Notes: generated from the letters alone by a model not told the origin. A DNA stretch of 64,000 nucleotides from Hordeum vulgare subsp. vulgare (GCF_904849725.1 NC_058519.1:576722669-576786668), one strand, 5' to 3'; shown: positions 22,089-33,854, numbered from the stretch's first letter. Numbers and translations: made by a program.

Positions 22089-22269
22089 CTTTTTAAATAT
22101 ATTTTTGCGCCACGTGACAAGGATGACGCGGGACCGTGATCTATATGACCTCATTTTCTTATTTTTGACGATTACTGTGTGACTTTTCCCACCGCGCTTG
22201 ACACCCAACGACTAGTAGTAGTAGTAGTAGTAGGGGCAAGCATAAGGAACAAATAGATAGTTGGATGTC

Positions 22270-22389
22270 CGATGCGATCATACCAGCACTAAAGCACCAT
22301 ATCCCATCAGAACTCCGAAGTTAAGCGTGCTTGGGCGAGAGTAGTACTAGGATGGGTGACCTCCTGGGAAGTCCTCGTGTTGCATTCCC
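22270..22389 (+). rRNA. 5S rRNA: 5S rRNA gene, G1C G30A G31T
   Basis: Leader TTGGATGTC also differs; partner of 19481. Confidence 0.94.
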
Positions 22390-22576
22390 CTTTTTAAATA
22401 TATTTTTGCGCCACGTGACAAGGATGACGCGGGAGCCTGATCTATATGACCTCATTTTCTTATTTTTGACGATTACTGTGTGACTTTTCCCACCACGCTT
22501 GACACCCAACGACTAGTAGTAGTAGTAGTAGTAGTAGTAGGGGCAAGCATAAGGAACAAATAGATAGTTGCATGTC

Positions 22577-22696
22577 GGATGCGATCATACCAGCACTAAA
22601 GCACCGGATCCCATCAGAACTCCGAAGTTAAGCGTGCTTGGGCGAGATTAGTACTAGGATGGGTGACCTCCTGGGAAGTCCTCGTGTTGCATTCCC
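22577..22696 (+). rRNA. 5S rRNA: 5S rRNA gene, G72T
   Basis: Partner of 19785 without G99A. Confidence 0.95.
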
Positions 22697-22883
22697 CTTT
22701 TTAAATATATTTTTGCGCCACGTGACAAGGATGACGCGGGAGCGTGATCTATATGACCTCATTTTCTTATTTTTGACGATTACTGTGTGACTTTTCCCAC
22801 CGCGCTTGACACCCAACGACTAGTAGTAGTAGTAGTAGTAGTAGTAGGGGCAAGCATAAGGAACAAATAGATAGTTGCATGTC

Positions 22884-23003
22884 AGATGTGATCATACCAG
22901 CACTAAAGCACCGGATCCCATCAGAACTCCGAAGTTAAGCGTGCTTGGGCGAGAGTAGTACTAGGATGGGTGACCTCCTGGGAAGTCCTCGTGTTGCATT
23001 CCC
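22884..23003 (+). rRNA. 5S rRNA: 5S rRNA gene, G1A C6T
   Basis: Two CpG transitions at the 5' end; TTTTTCGCC-type spacer. Confidence 0.95.
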
Positions 23004-23180
23004 CTTTTTAAATATATTTTTCGCCACGTGACAAGGATGACGCGGGAGCGTGATCTATATGACCTCATTTTCTTATTTTTGACGATTACTGTGTGACTTT
23101 TCCCACCGCGCTTGACACCCAACGACTAGTAGTAGTAGTAGTAGGGGCAAACATAAGGAACAAATAGATAGTTGCATGTC

Positions 23181-23300
23181 GGATGCGATCATACCAGCAC
23201 TAAAGCACCGGATCCCATCAGAACTCCGAAGTTAAGCATGCTTGGGCGAGAGTAGTACTAGGATGGGTGACCTCCTGGGAAGTCCTCGTGTTGCATTCCC
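23181..23300 (+). rRNA. 5S rRNA: 5S rRNA gene, G58A
   Basis: CpG transition in box A; partners 28177, 33855, 39468. Confidence 0.95.
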
Positions 23301-23484
23301 CTTTTTAAATATATTTTTGCGCCACGTGACAAGGATGACGCGGGACCGTGATCTATATGACCTCATTTTCTTATTTTTGACGATTACTGTGTGACTTTTC
23401 CCACCGCGCTTGACACCCAACAACTAGTAGTAGTAGTAGTAGTAGCAGGGGCAAGCATAAGGAACAAATAGATAGTTGCATGTC

Positions 23485-23604
23485 GGATGCGATCATACCA
23501 GCACTAAAGCACCGGATCCCATCAGAACTCCGAAGTAAAGCGTGCTTGGGCGAGAGTAGTACTAGGATGGGTGACCTCTTGGGAAGTCCTCGTGTTGCAT
23601 TCCT
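23485..23604 (+). rRNA. 5S rRNA: 5S rRNA gene, T53A C95T C120T
   Basis: T53A in box A is private among its partners 28481, 34159 and 39769. Confidence 0.94.
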
Positions 23605-23794
23605 CTTTTTAAATATATTTTTGCGCCACGTGACAAGGATGACGCGGGAGCGTGATCTATATGACCTCATTTTCTTATTTTTGACGATTACTGTGTGACT
23701 TTTCCCACCGCGCTTGACACCCAACGACTAGTAGTAGTAGTAGTAGTAGTAGTAGTAGGGGCAAGCATAAGGAACAAATAGATAGTTGCATGTC

Positions 23795-23914
23795 GGATGC
23801 GATCATACCAGCACTAAAGCACCAGATCCCATCAGAACTCCGAAGTTAAGCGTGCTTGGGCGAGAGTAGTACTAGGATGGGTGACCTCCTGGGAAGTCCT
23901 CGTGTTGCATTTCC
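23795..23914 (+). rRNA. 5S rRNA: 5S rRNA gene, G30A C118T
   Basis: Followed by the 80-bp duplicated spacer; partners 28788, 34469, 40076. Confidence 0.95.
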
Positions 23915-23923
23915 CTTTTTAAA

Positions 23924-24083
23924 TATATTTTTGCGCCACGTGACAAGGATGACGCGGGAGCGTGATCTATATGACCTCATTTTCTTATTTTTGACGATTA
24001 GTGTATATTTTTGCGCCACGTGACAAGGATGACGCGGGAGCGTGATCTATATGACCTCATTTTCTTATTTTTGACGATTACTG
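23924..24083 (+). repeat. 80-bp spacer tandem duplication
   Basis: The spacer from TATATTTTTG to GATTAGTG occurs twice in tandem (period 80 bp), duplicating the CACGTG and the G/C dimorphic site. It raises the spacing to the next gene to 396 bp. Confidence 0.9.
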
Positions 24084-24118
24084 TGTGACTTTTCCCACCG
24101 CGCTTGACACCCAACGAC

Positions 24119-24154
<36 letters not shown>

Positions 24155-24190
24155 GGGCAAGCATAAGGAACAAATAGATAGTTGCATGTC

Positions 24191-24310
24191 GGATGCGATC
24201 ATACCAGCACTAAAGCACCAGATCCCATCAGAACTCCGAAGTTAAGCGTGCTTGGGCGAGAGTAGTACTAGGATGGGTGACCTACTGGGAAGTCCTCGTG
24301 TTGCATTCCC
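24191..24310 (+). rRNA. 5S rRNA: 5S rRNA gene, G30A C94A
   Basis: C94A in box C; partners 29184, 34865. Confidence 0.95.
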
Positions 24311-24500
24311 CTTTTTAAATATATTTTTGCGCCACGTGACAAGGATGACGCGGGAGCGTGATCTATATGACCTCATTTTCTTATTTTTGACGATTAGTGT
24401 GTGACTTTTCCCACCGCGCTTGACACCCAACGACTAGTAGTAGTAGTAGTAGTAGTAGTAGTAGGGGCAAGCATAAGGAACAAATAGATAGTTGCATGTC

Positions 24501-24620
24501 GGATGCGATCATACCAGCACTAAAGCACCGGATCCCATCAGAACTCCGAAGTTAAGCGTGCTTGGGCGAGAGTAGTACTAGGATGGGTGACCTCCTGGGA
24601 AGTCCTCGTGTTGCATTCCC
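24501..24620 (+). rRNA. 5S rRNA: 5S rRNA gene, consensus
   Basis: Matches consensus; partner of 29491 and 35175. Confidence 0.97.
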
Positions 24621-24807
24621 CTTTTTAAATATATTTTTGCGCCACGTGACAAGGATGACGCGGGAGCGTGATCTATATGACCTCATTTTCTTATTTTTGA
24701 CGATTACTGTGTGACTTTTCCCACCGCGCTTGACACCCAACGACTAGTAGTAGTAGTAGTAGTAGTAGTAGGGGCAAGCATAAGGAACAAATAGATAGTT
24801 GCATGTC

Positions 24808-24927
24808 GGATGCGATCATACCAGCACTAAAGCACCGGATCCCATCAGAACTCTGAAGTTAAGCGTGCTTGGGCGAGAGTAGTACTAGGATGGGTGACCT
24901 CCTGGGAAGTCCTCGTGTTGCATTCCC
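24808..24927 (+). rRNA. 5S rRNA: 5S rRNA gene, C47T
   Basis: CAACCACTAG spacer marker, as at 20092. Confidence 0.96.
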
Positions 24928-25108
24928 CTTTTTAAATATATTTTTGCGCCACGTGACAAGGATGACGCGGGACCGTGATCTATATGACCTCATTTTCTTA
25001 TTTTTGACGATTACTGTGTGACTTTTCCCACCGCGCTTGACACCCAACCACTAGTAGTAGTAGTAGTAGTAGGGGCAAGCATAAGGAACAAATAGATAGT
25101 TGCATGTC

Positions 25109-25228
25109 GGATGCGATCATACCAGCACTAAAGCACCGGATCCCATCAGAACTCCGAAGTTAAGCGTGCTTGGGCGAGAGTAGTACTAGGATGGGTGACC
25201 TCCTGGGAAGTCCTCTTGTTGCATTCCC
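25109..25228 (+). rRNA. 5S rRNA: 5S rRNA gene, G108T
   Basis: Partner of 20393. Confidence 0.96.
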
Positions 25229-25409
25229 CTTTTTAAATATATTTTTGCGCCACGTGACAAGGATGACGCGGGACCGTGATCTATATGACCTCATTTTCTT
25301 ATTTTTGACGATTACTGTGTGACTTTTCCCACCGCGCTTGACACCCAACGACTAGTAGTAGTAGTAGTAGTAGGGGCAAGCATAAGGAACAAATAGATAG
25401 TTGCATGTC

Positions 25410-25529
25410 GGATGCGATCATACCAGCACTAAAGCACCGGATCCCATCAGAACTCCGAAGTTAAGCGTGCTTGGGCGAGAGTAGTACTACGATGGGTGAC
25501 CTCCTCGGAAGTCCTCGTGTTGCATTCCC
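25410..25529 (+). rRNA. 5S rRNA: 5S rRNA gene, G81C G97C
   Basis: Partner of 20694; (TAG)23 follows. Confidence 0.94.
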
Positions 25530-25653
25530 CTTTTTAAATATATTTTTGCGCCACGTGACAAGGATGACGCGGGACCGTGATCTATATGACCTCATTTTCT
25601 TATTTTTGACGATTATTGTGTGACTTTTCCCGCCGCGCTTGACACCCAACGAC

Positions 25654-25722
<69 letters not shown>
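25654..25722 (+). repeat. (TAG)23 microsatellite
   Basis: Same higher-order position as 20938-21015, with a different triplet count. Confidence 0.94.
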
Positions 25723-25758
25723 GGGCAAGCATAAGGAACAAATAGATAGTTGCATGTC

Positions 25759-25877
25759 GGATGCGATCAAACAGCACTAAAGCACCGGATCCCATCAGAA
25801 CTCCGAAGTTAAGCGTGCTTGGGCGAGAGTAGTAGTAGGATGGGTGACCTCCTGGGAAGTCCTCGTGTTGCATTCCC
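25759..25877 (+). rRNA. 5S rRNA: 5S rRNA gene, 1-nt deletion near 14, C78G
   Basis: AAAC family; opens repeat B copy 3. Confidence 0.93.
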
Positions 25878-26055
25878 CTTTTTAAATATATTTTTGCGCC
25901 ACATGACAAGGATGACGCGGGAGCGTGATCTATATGACCTCATTTTCTTATTTTTGACGATTACTGTGTGACTTTTCCCACCGCGCTTGACACCCAACGA
26001 CTAGTAGTAGTAGTAGTAGGGGTAAGCATAAGGAACAAATAGATAGTTGCATGTC

Positions 26056-26175
26056 GGATGCGATCATACCAGCACTAAAGCACCGGATCCCATCAGAACT
26101 CTGAAGTTAAGCGTGCTTGGGCGAGAGTAGTACTAGGATGGGTGACCTCCTGGGAAGTCCTCGTGTTGCATTCCC
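26056..26175 (+). rRNA. 5S rRNA: 5S rRNA gene, C47T
   Basis: Second unit of repeat B copy 3. Confidence 0.96.
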
Positions 26176-26359
26176 CTTTTTAAATATATTTTTGCGCCAC
26201 GTGACAAGGATGACGCGGGAGCGTGATCTATATGACCTCATTTTCTTATTTTTGACGATTACTGTGTGACTTTTCCCACCGCGCTTGACACCCAACGACT
26301 AGTAGTAGTAGTAGTAGTAGTAGGGGCAAGCATAAGGAACAAATAGATAGTTGCATGTC

Positions 26360-26479
26360 AGATGCGATCATACCAGCACTAAAGCACCGGATCCCATCAG
26401 AACTCCGAAGTTAACCGTGCTTGGGCGAGAGTAGTACTAGGATGGGTGACCTCCTGGGAAGTCCTCGTGTTGCATTCCC
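26360..26479 (+). rRNA. 5S rRNA: 5S rRNA gene, G1A G56C
   Basis: Third unit of repeat B copy 3. Confidence 0.95.
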
Positions 26480-26663
26480 CTTTTTAAATATATTTTTGCG
26501 CCACGTGACAAGGATGACGCGGGACCGTGATCTATATGACCTCATTTTCTTATTTTTGACGATTACTGTGTGACTTTTCCCACCGCGCTTGACACCCAAC
26601 GACTAGTAGTAGTAGTAGTAGTAGTAGGGGCAAGCATAAGGAACAAATAGATAGTTGCATGTC

Positions 26664-26783
26664 GGATGCGATCATACCAGCACTAAAGCACCGGATCCCA
26701 TCAGAACTCCGAAGTTAAGCGTGCTTGGGCGAGAGTAGTACTAGTATGGGTGACCTCCTGGGAAGTCCTCGTGTTGCATTCCC
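26664..26783 (+). rRNA. 5S rRNA: 5S rRNA gene, G82T
   Basis: Partner of 21969. Confidence 0.95.
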
Positions 26784-26964
26784 CTTTTTAAATATATTTT
26801 TGCGCCACGTGACAAGGATGACGCGGGACCGTGATCTATATGACCTCATTTTCTTATTTTTGACGATTACTGTGTGACTTTTCCCACCGCGCTTGACACC
26901 CAACGACTAGTAGTAGTAGTAGTAGTAGGGGCAAGCATAAGGAACAAATAGATAGTTGGATGTC

Positions 26965-27084
26965 CGATGCGATCATACCAGCACTAAAGCACCATATCTC
27001 ATCAGAACTCCGAAGTTAAGCGTGCTTGGGCGAGAGTAGTACTAGGATGGGTGACCTCCTGGGAAGTCCTCGTGTTGCATTCCC
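26965..27084 (+). rRNA. 5S rRNA: 5S rRNA gene, G1C G30A G31T C35T
   Basis: Adds C35T to the 22270 type; C35T is then kept at 32640 and 38259, giving the order of copying. Confidence 0.94.
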
Positions 27085-27265
27085 CTTTTTAAATATATTT
27101 TTGCGCCACGTGACAAGGATGACGCGGGAGCCTGATCTATATGACCTCATTTTCTTATTTTTGACGATTACTGTGTGACTTTTCCCACCACGCTTGACAC
27201 CCAACGACTAGTAGTAGTAGTAGTAGTAGGGGCAAGCATAAGGAACAAATAGATAGTTGCATGTC

Positions 27266-27385
27266 GGATGCGATCATACCAGCACTAAAGCACCGGATCC
27301 CATCAAAACTCCGAAGTTAAGCGTGCTTGGGCGAGATTAGTACTAGGATGGGTGACCTCCTGGGAAGTCCTCGTGTTGCATTCCC
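27266..27385 (+). rRNA. 5S rRNA: 5S rRNA gene, G41A G72T
   Basis: Partner of 22577 with private G41A. Confidence 0.95.
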
Positions 27386-27572
27386 CTTTTTAAATATATT
27401 TTTGCGCCACGTGACAAGGATGACGCGGGAGCGTGATCTATATGACCTCATTTTCTTATTTTTGACGATTACTGTGTGACTTTTCCCACCGCGCTTGACA
27501 CCCAACGACTAGTAGTAGTAGTAGTAGTAGTAGTAGGGGCAAGCATAAGGAACAAATAGATAGTTGCATGTC

Positions 27573-27692
27573 GGATGCGATCATACCAGCACTAAAGCAC
27601 CGGATCCCATCAGAACTCCGAAGTTAAGCGTGCTTGGGCGAGAGTAGTACTAGGATGGGTGACCTCCTGGGAAGTCCTCGTGTTGCATTCCC
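27573..27692 (+). rRNA. 5S rRNA: 5S rRNA gene, consensus
   Basis: Unit absent from repeat B copy 2; partners 33251, 38870. Confidence 0.97.
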
Positions 27693-27879
27693 CTTTTTAA
27701 ATATATTTTTGCGCCACGTGACAAGGATGACGCGGGAGCGTGATCTATATGACCTCATTTTCTTATTTTTGACGATTACTGTGTGACTTTTCCCACCGCG
27801 CTTGACACCCAACGACTAGTAGTAGTAGTAGTAGTAGTAGTAGGGGCAAGCATAAGGAACAAATAGATAGTTGCATGTC

Positions 27880-27999
27880 AGATGCGATCATACCAGCACT
27901 AAAGCACCGGATCCCATCAGAACTCCGAAGTTAAGCGTGCTTGGGCGAGAGTAGTACTAGGATGGGTGACCTCCTGGGAAGTCCTCGTGTTGCATTCCC
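27880..27999 (+). rRNA. 5S rRNA: 5S rRNA gene, G1A
   Basis: Partner of 22884 without C6T; TTTTTCGCC spacer. Confidence 0.95.
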
Positions 28000-28176
28000 C
28001 TTTTTAAATATATTTTTCGCCACGTGACAAGGATGACGCGGGAGCGTGATCTATATGACCTCATTTTCTTATTTTTGACGATTACTGTGTGACTTTTCCC
28101 ACCGCGCTTGACACCCAACGACTAGTAGTAGTAGTAGTAGGGGCAAACATAAGGAACAAATAGATAGTTGCATGTC

Positions 28177-28296
28177 GGATGCGATCATACCAGCACTAAA
28201 GCACCGGATCCCATCAGAACTCCGAAGTTAAGCATGCTTGGGCGAGAGTAGTACTAGGATGGGTGACCTCCTGGGAAGTCCTCGTGTTGCATTCCC
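28177..28296 (+). rRNA. 5S rRNA: 5S rRNA gene, G58A
   Basis: Partner of 23181. Confidence 0.95.
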
Positions 28297-28480
28297 CTTT
28301 TTAAATATATTTTTGCGCCACGTGACAAGGATGACGCGGGACCGTGATCTATATGACCTCATTTTCTTATTTTTGACGATTACTGTGTGACTTTTCCCAC
28401 CGCGCTTGACACCCAACAACTAGTAGTAGTAGTAGTAGTAGCAGGGGCAAGCATAAGGAACAAATAGATAGTTGCATGTC

Positions 28481-28600
28481 GGATGCGATCATACCAGCAC
28501 TAAAGCACCGGATCCCATCAGAACTCCGAAGTTAAGCGTGCTTGGGCGAGAGTAGTACTAGGATGGGTGACCTCTTGGGAAGTCCTCGTGTTGCATTCCT
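28481..28600 (+). rRNA. 5S rRNA: 5S rRNA gene, C95T C120T
   Basis: Partner of 23485 without T53A; TAG tract before it ends TAGCAGGGG. Confidence 0.95.
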
Positions 28601-28787
28601 CTTTTTAAATATATTTTTGCGCCACGTGACAAGGATGACGCGGGAGCGTGATCTATATGACCTCATTTTCTTATTTTTGACGATTACTGTGTGACTTTTC
28701 CCACCGCGCTTGACACCCAACGACTAGTAGTAGTAGTAGTAGTAGTAGTAGGGGCAAGCATAAGGAACAAATAGATAGTTGCATGTC

Positions 28788-28907
28788 GGATGCGATCATA
28801 CCAGCACTAAAGCACCAGATCCCATCAGAACTCCGAAGTTAAGCGTGCTTGGGCGAGAGTAGTACTAGGATGGGTGACCTCCTGGGAAGTCCTCGTGTTG
28901 CATTCCC
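28788..28907 (+). rRNA. 5S rRNA: 5S rRNA gene, G30A
   Basis: Followed by the 80-bp duplicated spacer. Confidence 0.96.
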
Positions 28908-28916
28908 CTTTTTAAA

Positions 28917-29076
28917 TATATTTTTGCGCCACGTGACAAGGATGACGCGGGAGCGTGATCTATATGACCTCATTTTCTTATTTTTGACGATTAGTGTATA
29001 TTTTTGCGCCACGTGACAAGGATGACGCGGGAGCGTGATCTATATGACCTCATTTTCTTATTTTTGACGATTACTG
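28917..29076 (+). repeat. 80-bp spacer tandem duplication
   Basis: Same duplication and junction (GATTAGTGTATATTT) as at 23924, in the equivalent unit of higher-order repeat B copy 3. Confidence 0.9.
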
Positions 29077-29111
29077 TGTGACTTTTCCCACCGCGCTTGA
29101 CACCCAACGAC

Positions 29112-29147
<36 letters not shown>

Positions 29148-29183
29148 GGGCAAGCATAAGGAACAAATAGATAGTTGCATGTC

Positions 29184-29303
29184 GGATGCGATCATACCAG
29201 CACTAAAGCACCAGATCCCATCAGAACTCCGAAGTTAAGCGTGCTTGGGCGAGAGTAGTACTAGGATGGGTGACCTACTGGGAAGTCCTCGTGTTGCATT
29301 CCC
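29184..29303 (+). rRNA. 5S rRNA: 5S rRNA gene, G30A C94A
   Basis: Partner of 24191. Confidence 0.95.
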
Positions 29304-29490
29304 CTTTTTAAATATATTTTTGCGCCACGTGACAAGGATGACGCGGGAGCGTGATCTATATGACCTCATTTTCTTATTTTTGACGATTAGTGTGTGACTT
29401 TTCCCACCGCGCTTGACACCCAACGACTAGTAGTAGTAGTAGTAGTAGTAGTAGGGGCAAGCATAAGGAACAAATAGATAGTTGCATGTC

Positions 29491-29610
29491 GGATGCGATC
29501 ATACCAGCACTAAAGCACCGGATCCCATCAGAACTCCGAAGTTAAGCGTGCTTGGGCGAGAGTAGTACTAGGATGGGTGACCTCCTGGGAAGTCCTCGTG
29601 TTGCATTCCC
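29491..29610 (+). rRNA. 5S rRNA: 5S rRNA gene, consensus
   Basis: Matches consensus. Confidence 0.97.
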
Positions 29611-29797
29611 CTTTTTAAATATATTTTTGCGCCACGTGACAAGGATGACGCGGGAGCGTGATCTATATGACCTCATTTTCTTATTTTTGACGATTACTGT
29701 GTGACTTTTCCCACCGCGCTTGACACCCAACGACTAGTAGTAGTAGTAGTAGTAGTAGTAGGGGCAAGCATAAGGAACAAATAGATAGTTGCATGTC

Positions 29798-29917
29798 GGA
29801 TGCGATCATACCAGCACTAAAGCACCGGATCCCATCAGAACTCTGAAGTTAAGCGTGCTTGGGCGAGAGTAGTACTAGGATGGGTGACCTCCTGGGAAGT
29901 CCTCGTGTTGCATTCCC
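29798..29917 (+). rRNA. 5S rRNA: 5S rRNA gene, C47T
   Basis: CAACCACTAG spacer marker. Confidence 0.96.
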
Positions 29918-30098
29918 CTTTTTAAATATATTTTTGCGCCACGTGACAAGGATGACGCGGGACCGTGATCTATATGACCTCATTTTCTTATTTTTGACGA
30001 TTACTGTGTGACTTTTCCCACCGCGCTTGACACCCAACCACTAGTAGTAGTAGTAGTAGTAGGGGCAAGCATAAGGAACAAATAGATAGTTGCATGTC

Positions 30099-30218
30099 GG
30101 ATGCGATCATACCAGCACTAAAGCACCGGATCCCATCAGAACTCCGAAGTTAAGCGTGCTTGGGCGAGAGTAGTACTAGGATGGGTGACCTCCTGGGAAG
30201 TCCTCTTGTTGCATTCCC
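30099..30218 (+). rRNA. 5S rRNA: 5S rRNA gene, G108T
   Basis: Donor type for the 3' half of the chimera at 30782. Confidence 0.96.
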
Positions 30219-30399
30219 CTTTTTAAATATATTTTTGCGCCACGTGACAAGGATGACGCGGGACCGTGATCTATATGACCTCATTTTCTTATTTTTGACG
30301 ATTACTGTGTGACTTTTCCCACCGCGCTTGACACCCAACGACTAGTAGTAGTAGTAGTAGTAGGGGCAAGCATAAGGAACAAATAGATAGTTGCATGTC

Positions 30400-30519
30400 G
30401 GATGCGATCATACCAGCACTAAAGCACCGGATCCCATCAGAACTCCGAAGTTAAGCGTGCTTGGGCGAGAGTAGTACTACGATGGGTGACCTCCTCGGAA
30501 GTCGTCGTGTTGCATTCCC
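30400..30519 (+). rRNA. 5S rRNA: 5S rRNA gene, G81C G97C C105G
   Basis: Private C105G separates it from its duplicate at 31082; (TAG)34 follows. Confidence 0.94.
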
Positions 30520-30643
30520 CTTTTTAAATATATTTTTGCGCCACGTGACAAGGATGACGCGGGACCGTGATCTATATGACCTCATTTTCTTATTTTTGAC
30601 GATTATTGTGTGACTTTTCCCGCCGCGCTTGACACCCAACGAC

Positions 30644-30745
<102 letters not shown>

Positions 30746-30781
30746 GGGCAAGCATAAGGAACAAATAGATAGTTGCATGTC

Positions 30782-30900
30782 GGATGCGATCAAACAGCAC
30801 TAAAGCACCGGATCCCATCAGAACTCCGAAGTTAAGCGTGCTTGGGCGAGAGTAGTACTAGGATGGGTGACCTCCTGGGAAGTCCTCTTGTTGCATTCCC
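30782..30900 (+). rRNA. 5S rRNA: 5S rRNA gene, chimera: AAAC 5' end, G108T 3' end
   Basis: 5' part has the 1-nt deletion of the 31434 type, but position 78 is consensus C and position 108 is T, as in 30099. The switch lies between about 18 and 78, inside the gene. Confidence 0.94.
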
Positions 30901-31081
30901 CTTTTTAAATATATTTTTGCGCCACGTGACAAGGATGACGCGGGACCGTGATCTATATGACCTCATTTTCTTATTTTTGACGATTACTGTGTGACTTTTC
31001 CCACCGCGCTTGACACCCAACGACTAGTAGTAGTAGTAGTAGTAGGGGCAAGCATAAGGAACAAATAGATAGTTGCATGTC

Positions 31082-31201
31082 GGATGCGATCATACCAGCA
31101 CTAAAGCACCGGATCACATCAGAACTCCGAAGTTAAGCGTGCTTGGGCGAGAGTAGTACTACGATGGGTGACCTCCTCGGAAGTCCTCGTGTTGCATTCC
31201 C
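31082..31201 (+). rRNA. 5S rRNA: 5S rRNA gene, C35A G81C G97C
   Basis: Duplicate of the 30400 type with private C35A (no BamHI site); (TAG)24 follows. Confidence 0.94.
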
Positions 31202-31325
31202 CTTTTTAAATATATTTTTGCGCCACGTGACAAGGATGACGCGGGACCGTGATCTATATGACCTCATTTTCTTATTTTTGACGATTATTGTGTGACTTTT
31301 CCCGCCGCGCTTGACACCCAACGAC

Positions 31326-31397
<72 letters not shown>
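31326..31397 (+). repeat. (TAG)24 microsatellite
   Basis: Downstream of the duplicated G81C+G97C gene at 31082. Confidence 0.94.
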
Positions 31398-31433
31398 GGG
31401 CAAGCATAAGGAACAAATAGATAGTTGCATGTC

Positions 31434-31552
31434 GGATGCGATCAAACAGCACTAAAGCACCGGATCCCATCAGAACTCCGAAGTTAAGCGTGCTTGGGCG
31501 AGAGTAGTAGTAGGATGGGTGACCTCCTGGGAAGTCCTCGTGTTGCATTCCC
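31434..31552 (+). rRNA. 5S rRNA: 5S rRNA gene, 1-nt deletion near 14, C78G
   Basis: AAAC family; opens repeat B copy 4. Confidence 0.93.
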
Positions 31553-31730
31553 CTTTTTAAATATATTTTTGCGCCACATGACAAGGATGACGCGGGAGCG
31601 TGATCTATATGACCTCATTTTCTTATTTTTGACGATTACTGTGTGACTTTTCCCACCGCGCTTGACACCCAACGACTAGTAGTAGTAGTAGTAGGGGTAA
31701 GCATAAGGAACAAATAGATAGTTGCATGTC

Positions 31731-31850
31731 GGATGCGATCATACCAGCACTAAAGCACCGGATCCCATCAGAACTCTGAAGTTAAGCGTGCTTGGGCGAG
31801 AGTAGTACTAGGATGGGTGACCTCCTGGGAAGTCCTCGTGTTGCATTCCC
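31731..31850 (+). rRNA. 5S rRNA: 5S rRNA gene, C47T
   Basis: Partner of 26056 at an offset of 5675 bp. Confidence 0.96.
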
Positions 31851-32034
31851 CTTTTTAAATATATTTTTGCGCCACGTGACAAGGATGACGCGGGAGCGTG
31901 ATCTATATGACCTCATTTTCTTATTTTTGACGATTACTGTGTGACTTTTCCCACCGCGCTTGACACCCAACGACTAGTAGTAGTAGTAGTAGTAGTAGGG
32001 GCAAGCATAAGGAACAAATAGATAGTTGCATGTC

Positions 32035-32154
32035 AGATGCGATCATACCAGCACTAAAGCACCGGATCCCATCAGAACTCCGAAGTTAACCGTGCTTGGG
32101 CGAGAGTAGTACTAGGATGGGTGACCTCCTGGGAAGTCCTCGTGTTGCATTCCC
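32035..32154 (+). rRNA. 5S rRNA: 5S rRNA gene, G1A G56C
   Basis: Partner of 26360. Confidence 0.95.
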
Positions 32155-32338
32155 CTTTTTAAATATATTTTTGCGCCACGTGACAAGGATGACGCGGGAC
32201 CGTGATCTATATGACCTCATTTTCTTATTTTTGACGATTACTGTGTGACTTTTCCCACCGCGCTTGACACCCAACGACTAGTAGTAGTAGTAGTAGTAGT
32301 AGGGGCAAGCATAAGGAACAAATAGATAGTTGCATGTC

Positions 32339-32458
32339 GGATGCGATCATACCAGCACTAAAGCACCGGATCCCATCAGAACTCCGAAGTTAAGCGTGCT
32401 TGGGCGAGAGTAGTACTAGTATGGGTGACCTCCTGGGAAGTCCTCGTGTTGCATTCCC
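32339..32458 (+). rRNA. 5S rRNA: 5S rRNA gene, G82T
   Basis: Partner of 26664. Confidence 0.95.
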
Positions 32459-32639
32459 CTTTTTAAATATATTTTTGCGCCACGTGACAAGGATGACGCG
32501 GGACCGTGATCTATATGACCTCATTTTCTTATTTTTGACGATTACTGTGTGACTTTTCCCACCGCGCTTGACACCCAACGACTAGTAGTAGTAGTAGTAG
32601 TAGGGGCAAGCATAAGGAACAAATAGATAGTTGGATGTC

Positions 32640-32759
32640 CGATGCGATCATACCAGCACTAAAGCACCATATCTCATCAGAACTCCGAAGTTAAGCGTGC
32701 TTGGGCGAGAGTAGTACTAGGATGGGTGACCTCCTGGGAAGTCCTCGTGTTGCATTCCC
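32640..32759 (+). rRNA. 5S rRNA: 5S rRNA gene, G1C G30A G31T C35T
   Basis: Identical changes to 26965; spacer CACCACGCTTG. Confidence 0.94.
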
Positions 32760-32943
32760 CTTTTTAAATATATTTTTGCGCCACGTGACAAGGATGACGC
32801 GGGAGCCTGATCTATATGACCTCATTTTCTTATTTTTGACGATTACTGTGTGACTTTTCCCACCACGCTTGACACCCAACGACTAGTAGTAGTAGTAGTA
32901 GTAGTAGGGGCAAGCATAAGGAACAAATAGATAGTTGCATGTC

Positions 32944-33063
32944 GGATGCGATCATACCAGCACTAAAGCACCGGATCCCATCAGAACTCCGAAGTTAAGC
33001 GTGCTTGGGCGAGATTAGTACTAGGATGGGTGACCTCCTGGGAAGTCCTCGTGTTGCATTCCC
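32944..33063 (+). rRNA. 5S rRNA: 5S rRNA gene, G72T
   Basis: Partner of 27266 without G41A. Confidence 0.95.
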
Positions 33064-33250
33064 CTTTTTAAATATATTTTTGCGCCACGTGACAAGGATG
33101 ACGCGGGAGCGTGATCTATATGACCTCATTTTCTTATTTTTGACGATTACTGTGTGACTTTTCCCACCGCGCTTGACACCCAACGACTAGTAGTAGTAGT
33201 AGTAGTAGTAGTAGGGGCAAGCATAAGGAACAAATAGATAGTTGCATGTC

Positions 33251-33370
33251 GGATGCGATCATACCAGCACTAAAGCACCGGATCCCATCAGAACTCCGAA
33301 GTTAAGCGTGCTTGGGCGAGAGTAGTACTAGGATGGGTGACCTCCTGGGAAGTCCTCGTGTTGCATTCCC
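33251..33370 (+). rRNA. 5S rRNA: 5S rRNA gene, consensus
   Basis: Partner of 27573. Confidence 0.97.
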
Positions 33371-33557
33371 CTTTTTAAATATATTTTTGCGCCACGTGAC
33401 AAGGATGACGCGGGAGCGTGATCTATATGACCTCATTTTCTTATTTTTGACGATTACTGTGTGACTTTTCCCACCGCGCTTGACACCCAACGACTAGTAG
33501 TAGTAGTAGTAGTAGTAGTAGGGGCAAGCATAAGGAACAAATAGATAGTTGCATGTC

Positions 33558-33677
33558 AGATGCGATCATACCAGCACTAAAGCACCGGATCCCATCAGAA
33601 CTCCGAAGTTAAGCGTGCTTGGGCGAGAGTAGTACTAGGATGGGTGACCTCCTGGGAAGTCCTCGTGTTGCATTCCC
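33558..33677 (+). rRNA. 5S rRNA: 5S rRNA gene, G1A
   Basis: Partner of 27880; TTTTTCGCC spacer. Confidence 0.95.
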
Positions 33678-33854
33678 CTTTTTAAATATATTTTTCGCCA
33701 CGTGACAAGGATGACGCGGGAGCGTGATCTATATGACCTCATTTTCTTATTTTTGACGATTACTGTGTGACTTTTCCCACCGCGCTTGACACCCAACGAC
33801 TAGTAGTAGTAGTAGTAGGGGCAAACATAAGGAACAAATAGATAGTTGCATGTC

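Larger units (their letters stand above)
21052..25758 (+). repeat. Higher-order repeat B, copy 2 (15 units)
   Basis: Same first and last diagnostic units as 18254-21051. It has six more internal units, including the G58A, T53A/C95T/C120T and 80-bp-spacer-duplication units. Private changes such as T53A and C6T are present. Confidence 0.85.

Noticed and set aside
23480..23698. Plus-strand frames of 65-73 codons (23480, 42971, 43581, 45450, 46060, 49204, 52042, 56669, 62210)
   Set aside because: They start at ATG in the leader and read through the 5S gene where a variant removes a stop (T53A, A54T, G deletion). They are by-products of those variants, not genes.
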